Counted from the first letter of the stretch, positions 12,718 through 26,118 are shown. The stretch is 64,000 nucleotides of DNA from Cryptococcus deneoformans JEC21 (GCF_000091045.1 NC_006693.1:920799-984798); one strand, 5' to 3'. Notes: generated by a model not told the origin, from the sequence alone. Translations and numbers: made by a program.

Positions 12718-14616
12718 ATGGACCGGCGACGAGTGACCAAACCGACATACCAACCGCCCCACCTCCGAAGGCCGCAGATTCCATCTGGAGTTGCCAACAA
12801 ACAAGGTGGCTGGCCATCGACTCACGGCAACCCCTATGCCAATGGATCTGTTTCTGATGCCGGTGTTGAGGTGGACAGTACGTACGGTGGGTGCCCGTCA
12901 ACGTCCACAAATCCACCCCGGGTACGCGGCGCTAGCAATACTAGATTTCCAACTCAAACTGAGGCATCATTCACGAGGAATATTAGCCGACCAGGAGAAG
13001 GCGGTGGGAGACCACCCAGAGCCGGAGCCGGGCTGGCTGCTCCTGGTGTTTCTGATCTTTCAAGTCCGGTTGGTCCGTCAAGAAGCGAACAGCGTATGTC
13101 CCGACCGTCTATGAGCAGAGGTTCAGAACCCATACCGGGATCTTCGAAAACTTCTTTGATCCCTTCCCAATCGACGTCTCGTTCTGCCATATGCGCTAGA
13201 CCACCGAGCACACCACAAATATTGCATGATCGATATACATCCCGTCCCTCTCGACGTGATTGGTCTGCTCCTTCCCCTTCTGCCCCCTTTATCCCTTCGT
13301 CGTCAACCACGGCTTCTGTCCCTGCACCGAGTAGGACGTTCCTTCAACAAAGAGATCGATCGGCATTGGAATCTTCAGCAGATGATATCAAGCCCATGCG
13401 ATCTCGGAAGGAAGAGAAGTGGACCGGAAATGATAAAGAGGGAGTCATGGAGATGGAGATGATGCAGAGCGTTTCAAGAAGCGGAGGTGACGGTGCGGAA
13501 GGCGATGCGCTCAAAAATTGGAGAACGCAAGAAAAATATAGGCAGTATATTGCGGAAAAAGTTGAATCTCATTATCGCAAGTACGGTACACCATTACATA
13601 CACTTCCGATACTACCCGCAGGATCTGCGATAGGCAAGGACGAGAGGAAAGAGAATAGGAAAGGGAAAGAGTTAGCGAGGGCTGGAGAGGAGTTGGAGAG
13701 TTTTGGCAGTCTGGTCTTGCTCTTTCGTGAGTGTATGTGCTAGGTTGAGGATGGTTGAGGCTGATGGGATTGGTGCGGATCAATGATAGGGAAACTGCGA
13801 GAAGGAGTAGTAGCTTCTGGGCGGATTGATAGTTTTGCAATAGAAGGTGTGTCAAATTTCTCCCCCACCATGCAAATGTCTGTCTAGATGCGATTTATAT
13901 ACTTGAAGACTAATAATATGCCCACAGTTTTCGAATCATCAGCGCGCTTCGCCATCCTGAGCAATAACCGGCCTCAGCTTCTAAGTGCTCTCAGTGGGCT
14001 CGTCCCGGGTCTATACAAAGCTTACGATGCGACCAAAATCAGATCAGGAGAAGATTCTCTATCTGACCGTATTTCGAAGCTTGATCTGGAAGATAGGGGA
14101 CTGAGAGATAACAGAGTCGAGTTTACATCCCTCCTGCTACTTTATCACCTTGTCACCTCGGGACAAATTGCATTTAACGAGCTTTGGTTAGAGCTTACCG
14201 CGCCTGTGAAACGGCAATTGCGTGGCAAGTTTGAAAAGAATGAAAGAGTCACTCCGCAAGAAGATACATCGTTTTTACGAATGGAAGAACTCAGTTTCGC
14301 CAAAGTGGCTTCCACCGCTCTCTCATCAAACGCTTTTAATCCACTTGTTTTCTTCTCACTCGTCTCACCTGCCTCCAATGCTTGGTCAAGCCGGGGATCA
14401 CCATATGAAAAGATCATTCTTTCCTGGGCGATACCCCAAGTGAGGGAAGAAGGTTGGAAGAGATTGGTTAAGTGCTACATGAGCGTGGACATCCCATGGA
14501 TTGCTAGTATTTTGGGACAGTCTGCGAGAAATGAAGAAGAGACAGTAGTAATGGAGAACTGGGTTCAGGAGAAGGGGAAGAAGGTTGAACAAGGTAGAGT
14601 TTCACTGAGAAATTGA
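12718..14616 (+). CDS. SAC3/GANP-family protein
   Basis: Exons: 12718-13726, 13790-13846, 13928-14616; 584 residues. Residues 1-260 are Pro/Ser/Arg-rich and disordered. From about 265 the chain is helical (LKNWRTQEKYRQYIAEKVES). A SAC3/GANP helical fold follows: SFAIEVFESSARFAIL is the conserved family start, then LVPGLY, NRVEFTSLLLLYHL, and a C-terminal winged-helix-like part (WKRLVKCYMSVDIPWIASILG). Family members link transcription, mRNA export (TREX-2), centrosomes or the proteasome lid. This one is closer to short SAC3D1/Thp3-like forms than to full Sac3, which is much larger. The second acceptor (CCCACAG, 13927) follows a CTAAT branch site. The end may extend through a GTAGAG donor at 14593, but the simple stop is preferred. 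Confidence 0.75.
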
Positions 14617-17291
14617 TACTTACCTTAAGTTGTCTATGACGAATCATGTGTTTCTATGCGTTATGGATCGATATATAATGCTCTGGCAAAAGGAAAGCGT
14701 CAAATATGTAATTATCGAAAGCTTCATAGTTCGTAGTTGAAAGGCTGGTGGACAAGAGAGAGTGCCTTAACCCGTATCAGGCATCATCAGGTCCCATCAG
14801 TCACCGCCGCGCATGTCCTTTCAATTCCAATGTTCATCCCTGTTCCAGCTCCCAGCGATGCCTCTCGTCGAACAATTGCGCGGTGACAAACCAGGCACAT
14901 TCAGTTATATACCTACATTTTCACTTAACATGGCCCGTCTCATAATCGTTCATGAATAAATCACTCAACATGACAGGGAGGCGCCAACCGTTATTACGCA
15001 GTCACGTATGGCTTCACGCATCCACGACGCTTAATAATAGTACAACAAGATTTGCCCTAACTTTTGCAAACGCTCCTTTGGACTCTGGAGATATGCAATG
15101 ATATGACAATGACGAACATAAAAAGTCACAACAAGTTTACGTACACTGAATTAATACAAGCCGCCTGTCGCTACGCGGTGGATTCCGTCTGCCGATAGAG
15201 TCGTCGTACTGCTTCTCTGCCGGTCATGAGTTGGCCACCGGAGATAGCATACTGGAAATCGGAGTATCATCAAATGGCGAGTTGCCTGAGTCTATACCCA
15301 CAACTTGTCATCGAGTGAGATAAATTAATTAAACTAGGCAAAAATCGATAAGTTGCTCTGCTTTATTTTTGAAGATACTTTCAGCAGTAGTCTTACATCC
15401 TTCTTCGGTGGTCAACCACCCTCACTCAACCCATGACCAGTGCCACCCTTCACAAGCCCCACTGATGAGCGGCCCCATGGTGGTGTGCGATACCATAAAA
15501 AAGCATGCGCATGGTAAAGGATGCAGACAGCCCAAACCCAAAAATGAACAACAGAACAAGCCATATGAATTATGGAGTCAGCCATATCGAGGAACAAGGC
15601 ACTGTCCCTGCTCCGGCTTCTCGGCAGCTAGTCGGTAGCCGGTACTGACTGCTTTCTCCACAGCTGAGCGCATATGTCTCGCGCCTTTCTTTCCGGCTCT
15701 ACGTGCATTATCCACTTCTTTGCTCTTCCCACTTCGCCCATGAGGAAAGGTCAAATGAAAGGGCATTTAACACGTTTCATCAGATGACACCTACCTACAC
15801 TATCGAGGCAAAGGCGCACAGCACCTTTTTTGATAAGCAAAGCGCCAACAGACGCGGCAAGCGCTAAACATTACCGGCCTTCTTATTTCAGCCTCACGCA
15901 CCTGACGATGTGCGTGGTAACTGACTTCTGAAGATTGGCAACTAACAAACTGGACGCTGATCATTCACTGACAGGGTTAGTTTTAACAAGCTTGACTTTG
16001 TGATCTTTAAATTGTTGATTACAGGCTGAAGACATGTCCCTCGTTGGACATTGACACCGCACATATGGCACCACAACATGATATTGTCTTGCCTGTATGA
16101 GCTTAAATGAAAAGAAGATAGCTCCAAATTGAAAGATAGGATTTGCAAGTGTAAAAGCAGCCGGAAACGAACAGTGCTATAACCGAATCCATCATCAAAC
16201 CCCAATCAAAATACAAGAGACTCCGGCATCCTAGCTTCCACGACAGCGAACTGTTACTACCGAACCAAATAAGGAAATAGATAGCAAGAAAAGGAGTGAA
16301 ACAACAGTGGCATATAGTCATCTACTCCGTTCTTGCATTGCTTACAGCAAGGAAGGAAGGAGTGCATAGCGTATGACACACTGCCTGCCACCTTTTCATC
16401 TCACACCCATTTACTTGCCTTTAGTGATAAAATGCGAACTCAGTAATCGCCAAGGGAACGAGGGGAAAACCGGCGAAAATGGCGACCAAAAGAGTCCAAA
16501 GACGGCTCGTATCTTACGGGAAGATGTGTCAAGTGTGCAAGGGCCGACCATGGCAGTAATCGAAGCCCCAGTCAATCCCGATTTGGTGTGAATAGCAAGG
16601 ACGCAGTTGCTGCTGAACTTGTTGAAACATCATCATCAAATTCGTGGAGAACGATCGAAAAAGGCACGTGGATTTTTTTTAAATTTTATAAATCCAGTAC
16701 AACAACAACAACAATTGATGATGCTGCTATTGTTGAAGATTGCTAAGGCTAGTCAGTAGTACAAGGCGGAAGAACTGAAAGAATAAGCTGAACGTTATTG
16801 CCCACACCACGGGATTGCAAACCATAGTACTGCTTCCATTGCTTTGGTGCGATATGATGCATGGACGCCTAACCAGCGAGTTGGCGTCAACCTAGACCCG
16901 ATGTCCTTGGCTTTTCATTCTTTATCCCCTCATAATGGGCGGCTAAAGCGTTAGCCGGAGTTGTTGAGTGGAGGATGGGTGTGGCAGGTTCCGTGCAGTT
17001 GAGTGCCTGTCCCCTGTCCATCGTTCAACTGAGTATGTCTTTATGCTTAGCTTCTATCATCTTCATCTTCTAATTCATTTCATCTTCACCTTGTCACCTA
17101 TATTCTACCTACCGACTTGCTTTTCCAAAGTTACCCACCATCCCTTCCCTGTTACTATTTACTTTACCTATGTCACGGCCACTCTCTTCTTTGCTTCTGT
17201 TCCGATTTACCTTAGTTTCTTTGTTTAGTTTCTCGTCGTTTGGGCTCCTTTTAGTCGCCAACGAGTATATCTCAATGGCCTTGTGGAGCGA

Positions 17292-17718
17292 ATGTCTATG
17301 CATGATGTTCCTAGCGCTGGGTGGGATCTGGGGGTGGAATTGACCGGAGAAGACGAAGAAGAAATAACTCACCTCTCTAGGCTGTTCCCTATCATTGCTT
17401 TGGGCCAGCCTGGAATGCCTGGCAAAGAGTACTTAGATTATACAAGTACCATAATGGAGAGCCTCGGATTACTGGGTGATGGGGAAGATCTTACCAGCTT
17501 ACGGCCATTACCTGCACGGAAGAATTCCCCAGGACTCGTTCAAGCTGCCGCGGGTTGTAGAATACGCATGAAGCGGAGATATCAGCCACAATGCGCCACC
17601 CGACTCATTGGTGAGTTCCGTGAGAGAGCGTAAAATATAGTTAGGACGGTAAAATATAGTTAGGCAGAGAAAACGAGGCACAGGGGGCTCGAAGGTGACA
17701 ATAGTGGCGCGGTCATAA
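17292..17718 (+). CDS. candidate small protein gene, unknown
   Basis: A 106-codon frame begins at 17292 (MSMHDVPSAGWDLG). It is acidic in its first half (GEDEEEI, GDGEDL) and basic at the end (RIRMKRRYQ). It lies directly after a pyrimidine-rich leader and ends on a GTGAGT donor at 17611. Splicing to the AG at 17659 (a 49-nt intron) would add RQRKRGTGGSKV... and stop at 17716-17718, total 125 residues. Without splicing it stops after GEFRERA at 17633. No branch site is clear and I recognise no family. It could also be part of a non-coding transcript. Confidence 0.3.
17630..17664. repeat. 16-nt tandem duplication carrying an AG acceptor
   Basis: GTAAAATATAGTTAGG occurs at 17630-17645 and again, exactly, at 17649-17664, separated by 3 nt. 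Each copy ends its A/T part with ATATAG, so each could act as a splice acceptor for the donor at 17611. Confidence 0.8.
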
Positions 17719-20332
17719 ACATATCCACATCGGCGGAAAAGATAAGAGGCGATAAATAGATGCGTAACGCGGAGAGCACGGATAGATCTAGGAGATCTAC
17801 AGTCTACAATGAACGATCTGTGATACGATAATCACAAGAGAGTTCAAGGAATGAGAAATAAGTTACGTGACAATAATGGGAGGACAGGAAGCGGTTGAAC
17901 GCTTCATTCAAACTTCCTTGGAACGGTGGAGCCATCCATACCTTAGGAGGAGCGTACCATATGTTTTCCCGCTATCACCGGCATTGCCGCGGCCTTGGTA
18001 ATTCGACCGAACCTACAGCAAGAACGAGATTGATGAACTGGACCAATATTCGAGAACACGATAATAATAACGTTAGATGATGATCCCCTTCGATGTGAAA
18101 TTGATAGATGACGTTATTAAGCTGGTGAAGACGGAAAGAGGAGGATATGGATGAAGTATCCGTGATGGCATTCTTTCCTTTGCCTCTTGACGTATGCGCG
18201 CGAAAGCTTGCCTCTGTGAGATGCGACTTTTTCCCCTTGGTAAAACATGAAACGGGGTCTATCAGACGCAGCTCTACGTCCATTGCTCTTTTTGTTCTTG
18301 GAACCAGAGTTTACGACGGCAGATTGCGATGATCTACGTAGTAGTCAGAACCTTATTATGCACTGCTCCGGGTTCTTTTCGTCCGGCGATGAGCGCCGCA
18401 AAGCGACACGACGCAAGCCAGTCATGCTAGATGTGGAATGCGTGGATCATTGCGGCAAGGAGAGATAGGAAATAGACGTACGGCTGAGTTGTGCCGTCTG
18501 ATTGGACCTGGACCGAACGTCTTTGCGAACGCTGCCGGCGCCGCCGTTGTTGTCCGTTGTCGTCCCTGGTTGTCAGCTGATGATACGTACGTAATTCTCT
18601 CTCGCACTCTTTTCTGCACCTCCCTTTTCTGCGCAGCGTTCAGTGGGCGGCGTCCAGCGTTCAGCCTCTGACGCTAACAAATCAGAGTAAAATGCATCAA
18701 TTCACCCATCACCATACGGGATCATCCATCACCCATCTTCGTTGGTTGTTGTGGCCGTTAATGAGAGGCAGCAGACAACGCAACGGCCGCGATATTCAAG
18801 CTTCCGCCGACCGAAAGTATCGGTTTCTTCCGGCAACCACTTCCACGATGGTTTCAGATGTCTCTGACGTGGCACGCATCTGAGCGACAAAACTGGGAGA
18901 AAATTGGAAAAAAAAAATGGTTAATGTGAAGGTCTGAGATGCTGGAAATCGGTGCCTGTCAGTCAGGGCGGGGCCAGGGACAGACAGGGCGGGAAAAGGA
19001 CGCTAAAAACAAGTGGGAAAGACTGGGCACGGATCGCTTTTTTGAGGGATGAGTGGAGAGTAATCTGCCAGGGGCGGTACCTTGGCAACTCCCCCAAATC
19101 ACAAATCCTCATCTCTCCAATCTTGACGCCAGCCAGCAGAATAACATCCGGCGACATCTCATAACAACATCTCCTTGTCTTTCATAATTACATTTCCGTG
19201 TTCTTACACACTTTTCCATTTCCTATTCCCCCGTTTCACCCACACGTGGCCTTCCTAGCGCCCTACTCCCGTGAACAAATAAAACTTCCACAAGGTGAGC
19301 CACGCATCCTGCCTCTCTGTAGTCCGCCATGCTGCTCGCAGTGGTCTACCTAAAAAGATACCACTTTTCGTCATCTTTGACGCGTCGCGAGGCATCTTAA
19401 TGACCTTGTTCGCCACCCTTCTTCTCAGTGTGGACTTGAGCGAAAATACTTGCCCTTGACTTGTCGAAAGTAATCCATTCGGGCAATTCATTCATGGGCC
19501 TTGCTTTGTATGTCGCCCCTGAGGTATTCCCTCGTCTGCCATCTTACTTTTATCTCCAGGGCAATCAGATAGCCCTGGGACCTGCAAATATGACAAACGT
19601 GTGGGATGCTGATTCTGCTTGTTTTTGCAGGCCGTCCACGACAGCCACTACTCGGGGAAGAGTCAAGTATATTGGAATTTGTCGGCCCAACCAAGTGAGT
19701 ACATACGTGTCTATGATCGTGCATCGGACTTCTTTGCGACTCGGGTGACGTTCTCCGTCGGGGATGGAAGAGGGTCTCTGCTTTACATATGTTCGCGAAG
19801 ACACCTTGCTGTGCTCGAGAAGGATCTCGGTATTTCCGCGCCCAGTTTGCACTTCTTTGCCCCATCCTCTTCCCTTCTTCCATCTGGCGCTCGGGTTATA
19901 GGTGTCTTACGAACACTTATCTTTCGCCGGAGTTACGAAGACAGCTGTGGTGAGCATTGCAAAGGTACCATGAAAGGATGGCTGGCGTGAGCCCGAGCAT
20001 CTGGCACCGCAGCCGGCGCAGAATATTCTACCATGGGGTCGATGTCGGGAGTTGTGGGTGGATTAGTAAATATGATCTCGGCATTTTCTTTCCGCTTCAT
20101 CTGCCAGACCACAATGTAACGGTTGCTGACGCCATTCAACAGGCTTCGTCAGCGCGACTCACAGTACAGGTCACGAAGCGTAGATCAGGTCCGTCGTTAT
20201 CGCTTTGCGGATAGATGAAAGACGACGAAACATCCTTCTTTGTCTTCCTTTGTCCTTCAGTGATTTCCCACACCACACCGTAGTTCCTGGAACGCCCGCG
20301 CCACCTCCTTACATTCACATCTCACGTACAAC

Positions 20333-22382
20333 ATGAGCTTCGCAGCTCCCGACGACCGAGCATATTATAACTACTCCCGTGCGCCAGGCTCCGCTCACGG
20401 TCCCGGTCACGAATCTACTTCGCCTGATCAGAGACTTCCTTCATCTCATGGTTACAACAAGGGTGCATCCGCACCTAACGAATCACCTAATCAAGTATAC
20501 CATCCCGAAATGGCAGGTCCTCCTGGTTCTTCCCATAGTTATCCTCCTCAACCTATGACGCCACTCACTGGCTCTAGCGCTTATCCACCCCAACATCCTC
20601 CTTCTGGTAGTTACTATCTGCCCCCGCAGCAACAGCAACAACAACAATCGGAACAACCTATTCCTTCCCCTCCTAGCAGCTCTAACCGACCTCCTTCAGC
20701 TACTGGTTATACCCCCGATGGGCAGCCTATCATCCCCGTAGGTGTGTCTGGTGGCAAAATGTTTAGGTGCAGAGGTTACGGTGATTGTGACAAGGTCTTT
20801 ACAAGAAGTGAGCATTTGGCAAGGCATGTGAGGTGAGTGGCTTTTAGTGTTTGCCGATAACGATTGTACCTTGACTGATAAGTGGTTTCGCGTCCTTTGT
20901 TACCCCTGGTACCTTAATTACAAATCCAGAAAACATACCGGTGAACGTCCTTTCCCTTGTCACTGTGGCAAAGCATTCTCCAGGCTCGACAACCTACGTC
21001 AGCACGCTGCTACCGTCCACGCTGAACAGGCTCAGCTGAATGAAACCATGCTTGCTTCTCTCGCGCCTATCCACGCTGCCCTTTCTCAGCGTGCTAGCAG
21101 AGAACAACGACGAAGAGGTGAAGTTGTCGAGGTGCCTAAGGGTGCAGTCGAACGACGTCGCGAGACCCGCAAAGCCCAAGCCGCTCAAGCCGCCGCCGCT
21201 GCCCAAGCTGCTGCTACAAATGGCCACAGCCAGCAAAACTCTCCTTACGCTCAGTACCACGAATCTCAGTGGAATGCCCCCCCTCATCCTCGACCCAGGA
21301 CTAATGGCGGGTATGATTACCCTTATGTGCCTGAGCATAGTCTTAATGACGATGCTGGACCATCAAGGAGACCCAGTTCGTCTGCGGGCTATGGCTACCA
21401 ACAGGGCTACTATGACTCTGCTCGACCTCCTACTGCCCCTGGGTCTGGTTCTTCTGGCGAGTCGATGTCTGGGTTGCCTTACCCCTACCGACCCATGTCT
21501 GCTTCAGGCCGTGAACTCCCCGTTCCTGCGCATTATTCCGAGTCTGAGCCTCCTGCTCCTGCCCACGGCCCTCCTCCCCAGTCACCAATGTACGGCAACG
21601 TCCCTCCTGCTCAACAACAGCCTCCCAACTGGTCTTCTCCTCCGGGACACGGTACCTACCCTCCTCACGACACCGCTGCATACCCTCCTCCTCCCGAAGG
21701 CTATTACCCTCCTGCACATGCTGCTCACGGCTCATATCCTCCTAGGGAAGACGTGTACGAGTACCATCCTCCAGGTTGGCAGGGCCAGTACCCTCCTGCG
21801 GCGGCTAATGGCGGACCCTACGCTCAGGGATACGGCACCGGTGCACCCCCAACTGCTCCTCCACCTCACGAGTCTCCCTTCCAATACAACGTTCCCAATC
21901 CAGGCGCTGAGGGTTACCCATATCAAAACTACGACTCCCGCAAGCGTCGCGCGGAAGATGACTTTGGCAAGGATGACCGTAAACACCCCCGGCCATCATC
22001 ATCTTCTAACTCTCAACTTCCCGATAGTTCCACCCCTGCTCACGCGAACGGCGCGCACGGTGCTCCTCATCCTCACCCTCATCCCGGTGCGGCACCAGGT
22101 AATGGAGCCATGGACCCTCCACGCCCGCATGATCCCAACTGGTTGCCTGCCACTACGGAGAGAAGGGGTAGTTTGGCGATCTCCGCGTTGTTAGGTAGTC
22201 CTCCCAAGGCGGTGAGGAGTAGACCCTCGACAGCTGATGGCGGTACGGCGGGTGCGCACGGGTACGAAAGTTATCATTATGACCCCCATGGTCAGGTATC
22301 CGATGATCAACAGACAGATGGGGACAAGGAGAGGGAAGAGAAGGGGGAAGTGAAGAAACATGGTGATAAGAAGAAGCTGTAA
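20333..22382 (+). CDS. USV101: C2H2 zinc-finger transcription factor, Usv101-like
   Basis: Exons: 20333-20832, 20930-22382; 650 residues. Two adjacent C2H2 fingers span residues about 142-195: [24 protein letters not shown], with the intron inside the second linker (KHTGERP), then [21 protein letters not shown]. The RSEH and RLDN recognition helices match the Usv1/Com2 class of stress regulators. In Cryptococcus the named member Usv101 controls capsule, melanin and wall genes. The rest is disordered, with Gln runs, a Pro/Tyr/Gly-rich middle and a KRR patch. A short C-terminal block ([22 protein letters not shown]) may be conserved. The long upstream region suggests complex regulation. The class is certain; the exact orthology comes from memory and context. 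Confidence 0.8.
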
Positions 22383-23247
22383 GGCTGAAAGGATGTGAGA
22401 TTCAGGCAGTGTTGTGGATGTTTTTCTTTTTTTTTCCATATATTTCTCTTCGAGTGATACCCACTTGCGGCTTTTCGAAATGAGTGATTGATGACCCCTA
22501 ATTTTACGAAGGAAAGGATTTATTGGCTAATTGTGCGAAGTAATTTAGTTATCTAGCTATGCTATACGATTTACGGGCTTGGAGGCAGATTAGACTAAGA
22601 GCTCTCTCTCTTTTATTTTACCTTCCTAACCCCTTCATTAATCTATTTTTCGTACTTCAATTTATAGCTTTCTGGTGTTTAGATACACGATGTGATATGA
22701 ATTCTCTGATTTTTATTACTGTTTTTGATACGATTGATGCATTTTGCCTCTTATTTTACACGTGGTTTGCCAAGGTTACTCAGGCTGCTGTTTGCTAAAG
22801 TGCTACAATGCTGTGCAGGTGATGGTAAAAAAGAGTAATTTTGTCCAACTCCATTCTCAAACGGCTGGCCATGTACCGCACAAAATGGTATTTGATGTAC
22901 ACATATGGAATAATGGTATATTGCGATACATGTCGGCTAAACCAAGAAAAGCCTTTTGCACTTCCAGGAATGGAATCCACAACTCTGGCTGATAGCAAAT
23001 GATATATGGCTGAACGAGGTAAGAAAGGAAATGAACGTGTATACAATAGATCTTGCTTGGTATATAAGCCCAAACAGTCTGAAAAAAAAAAGTTAAGAAC
23101 ACATACAACCGCAAAGACAACAGAAACTGCTACAAAAATCAGGAACACATAATCTGACTGAATATTCCGATGATAGGAAGATGACGAAGGAAAACCATGG
23201 AACAAGCAAAGATACTTGACTTGGAGGGATGGTTGTGAGGCACCTTT
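22383..23247. other. intergenic region between convergent genes
   Basis: 865 bp between two convergent stop codons, AT-rich, with no frame supported by splice sites. Expected to hold the two 3' UTRs. Confidence 0.45.
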
Positions 23248-25402
23248 CTAAAGATCGGCTTTCCGTAACAACTTCTTCTTTGTCCTATACAAACTAAACC
23301 TAGCGCTTGTCGCTATGTCTTTCAGGTTGCGCTTCATTTGGTCTTTTGGTGTCGGTCTAAACAAGCAAAAGCATCAGCATTCCTACATTGCAAATACGAT
23401 AGAGATTGGATGATGAACTTACCTCCATTCATTTTCCCTTCCTCCCAGATCACCATACTTCCCACCCCATTCCCTCGGTCTATATTTTTCTCTCTCATCC
23501 TCTGTCACTCTCAAATTTTTATCTCCGCTCGCCCATCGACTGGGGAGATAACCGCCGGCATCATCTATAACGGATGAACCAGGTTTTGAGCCAGTTAGTG
23601 ACTTGGGGCGGGTAAGAGAAGAAAAGTCGTGTATTGATGAAGAATGGCCAATAGCAGAGGAAAAACCGCCGTTGCCTGCACTGGCAAACGTGTTGAGCGC
23701 CGTGGAGGATGCATGAGACCCCTTTCGCGCTTGGAGAGCATGTGAGAATGGGCCTTTGATGACATGATCATGCGTCTTCTGCACCCTTGTGGTTTTGCCT
23801 TCTTTAGGAAAGACGATTCTCGGATCATCATCCTCAACGATTTCAATCTCTGGCAAAATTCTTGCCCCGCCATTCTCTGCAAGAGCAGTGTCAACCGCGA
23901 GAGCGGTGTTGTGGCTTGCTGAAGGTGGTAACGCATGAGCAGGAGGTCCATGGCCCGAAACAAGCCGGCGTTGCTCACGCTCTTGTCGTCGTTTAGTCTG
24001 CGCAGGCGTTTCAGGGTAAATATCGTCCCTCGCCTGATGTCGCCTTTCAATCGGTCTCGGTGAGCGCATTTGACGAGTCAAATCTGCAGAGGACCTCGAA
24101 GCCGCAGATAATCCTTCTGCGGCAGAAGCAGGTGCGCCTGGCGGGCTGAGGTGGTGTGATGAGGATGAAAGGGAAGGGGAACGGACGCGGAGGCTGGAGA
24201 ATTGTTCGGTTGGCGGTGGGTTAGGTGAGATCGGACGTACAGGTCCGTCGAAGCCAATGATTTTGGTGGTACCATCTTTCACTTCAACTTTTGATTTTGG
24301 TTTGGGTCTTTCTACAGGAGGAGGTTCGTATTTGGGTGGAGGCGGAGGTGATTTAGCTCGTGTCATTTCTGTCGACTTTTCAGGTGGTGTGCCTTCACCG
24401 GCAGAAGCAGGAAAAGCAGATGCTGTAGGAGTGCGTGAAGGGTAACCGTTGGCGAAACTCGCACCTTGCGTCGCAAAAGAGGGTGATAAAGGTGAAGGGT
24501 AGTAGTATCCCTGCTGAGATCTTGTGCGAGCCGTAACAAAGCTACCTCCTGTTGGCGGTCCGTCCTCGCTCGACCTGATTGATGGACTACCTCTACCACT
24601 TCCTTCTCGTTCTGAAAGCAAACTTTTCCGTCTAGCGACGTAAGATGAAACATCGTCCATTTGTTGCCTCTCTATTTGCAGCTTGCGTCTAACCTCTTCT
24701 TCCTCTCTCATATCATGACTCGGTCGTCGATAAGACGCTTGGCCGCTATCGCTGGAGGATGATGAAGAGGAACCGGCGCGATGATGCCTTTCGCTCCCAA
24801 ACGCGCTTCGGCGATTCGATTTTGCTCTGGTCATATCCTTGACACCAGCAAACGGGTCGTATTCGGTATCATGCAGTTTCCCATTTGAATCCATATACAC
24901 CCCGGCCGCTCGACGTCCGTTTCCAATTGCTGCCGAGCCATTGAAGCTGGACGTGCTGGGGCTTGGCCGTAGACTGCCAAGACCGCCTGCCGTGCGCCGA
25001 GGAGCGACGGAAGAATCAGCTTCGTCTGAAGGATGATAAGATCGATAGCCTGGTTGGAGAAGGTGGTCGGCCTCGGCGCGTTGACCTGCAAGGGCCTGCT
25101 CTTTCTTGATGCGGTGGGATTGGAAGGCGGATGGAAGGGGCGCAAAGTGAGAAGTGGGATGAGGATCGTACCCTAGTGATCGTCGAAGGTGTGTTTCACT
25201 TATGGCTAGTGAAAGGTCAGCAGTGTATAGATGACGTAGAGGGATACTCACGCGGACGATACGTCTTGAATCCATCGCCTTTCTTGCTCAATTTTTTTCC
25301 TTGCTGCGTGGATGAATAGGGGCCACTGCCGACTGCACTGAGACCTTCTGCGTCGTGATCCACGTTGGCGTAGGACCGGGATGGTTTTGAGAGGAGAGTC
25401 AT
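23248..25402 (-). CDS. conserved disordered protein, unknown function
   Basis: Exons (minus): 25402-25252, 25205-23423, 23356-23248; 680 residues. I recognise no domain. The N-terminus (SYANVDHDAEGLSAV) and the C-terminal ~60 residues (GGYLPSRWASGDKNLRVTE, KYRPREWGGKYGDLGG) look ordered. The last exon is strongly basic (MKRNLKDIATSARFSLYRTK). Between them lie ~550 residues rich in Ser, Pro and Arg, with an acidic-aliphatic block (ILPEIEIVEDDDPRIVFP) that could be a binding motif. All three exons join in phase with GTGAGT/GTAAGT donors. It is transcribed away from the RhoGEF gene across a 716-bp shared promoter region. Confidence 0.75.
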
Positions 25403-26118
25403 TTCAGATCACGTGTGCAGACAGCGATGGAGTACTCTGTTGTGACTTGACGGGTGGTGGGTTATAGTACTGTCGACATGTGTGGTGTGGTGTGCTGTAT
25501 TGAGCGATGCTGCCGAAGACGCCGTTCCTGTGCGGCATAAGCCAACGTTAAAGCCGTCCGAGGAGTGCACTGACTGGCGCGGTGCTGATGTATGCTGCGT
25601 TATATGTCCTAATATGCGTGCAGGAAATGTGTATTCCGTGGGAACGCCTTGTCGAGTAATTAGTGAAGGAGAGAGAAAGAAGAGGGAAGGGAAGAGATAT
25701 CGAGTCCCGCTTGGCCGAAGTGAAATCACCAACGTCACCGGCGCACCGCGAAAACATTTTGACATGCAATTACTCAATTACGTATTGGACGGAATAGGCA
25801 AGTTGAGTATTACGTAACTCGTTGGAATTATGTAATTATTCCCTATTGACGCGCACTGACCGCGTCTGACTTGTGGTTTTGTCGCAGCAGAACTGCAACA
25901 GAACATGGTCACCATAAATACGACCAACATCTTGACTGCTATAGCTTATAACGCCAATTAAGATTGGGGCACCTGCATCTCGCACCATCTGGCGATACGC
26001 ACCGTCGACGTACGGCATCCCCGTGAAAGAAGTCTCGAAAAAACAGCAGCTCGCTTGGTTATCGACATTACAAGTACAATCCAGATAGAGGAGAGTGTAG
26101 CGATACACCGACGCAACT
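25403..26118. promoter_or_regulatory. divergent promoter region
   Basis: 716 bp between the start codons of two divergent genes (the disordered protein on the minus strand, the RhoGEF on the plus strand). ttacgtaa-type palindromes occur near 25776-25820. No coding signal. Confidence 0.45.

Larger units (their letters stand above)
14617..20332. other. 5.7-kb gene-poor interval upstream of USV101
   Basis: By far the longest stretch without a clear gene. It contains one small candidate reading frame (17292-17718), a CT-rich tract at 17040-17270 that resembles a promoter/leader, an A/T run and CAA repeats near 16675-16720, and a 16-nt duplication at 17630-17664. The last kilobase before 20333 is rich in short upstream ATGs, so a long spliced 5' leader for the transcription factor or a non-coding RNA is plausible. 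No tRNA-like B box was found. Confidence 0.5.

Noticed and set aside
13888..13930. An ATG at 13888 as the start of a separate gene.
   Set aside because: The stretch 13847-13927 is an intron with a CTAAT branch site; the downstream frame continues the SAC3-type fold begun upstream.
15170..15780. Possible minus-strand small gene with a 50-nt intron (GTGGGT to TTCCAG) and a last exon YAISGGQLMTGREAVRRLY.
   Set aside because: The upstream exon cannot be joined in phase without stops, and no family was recognised. A spliced non-coding transcript remains possible.
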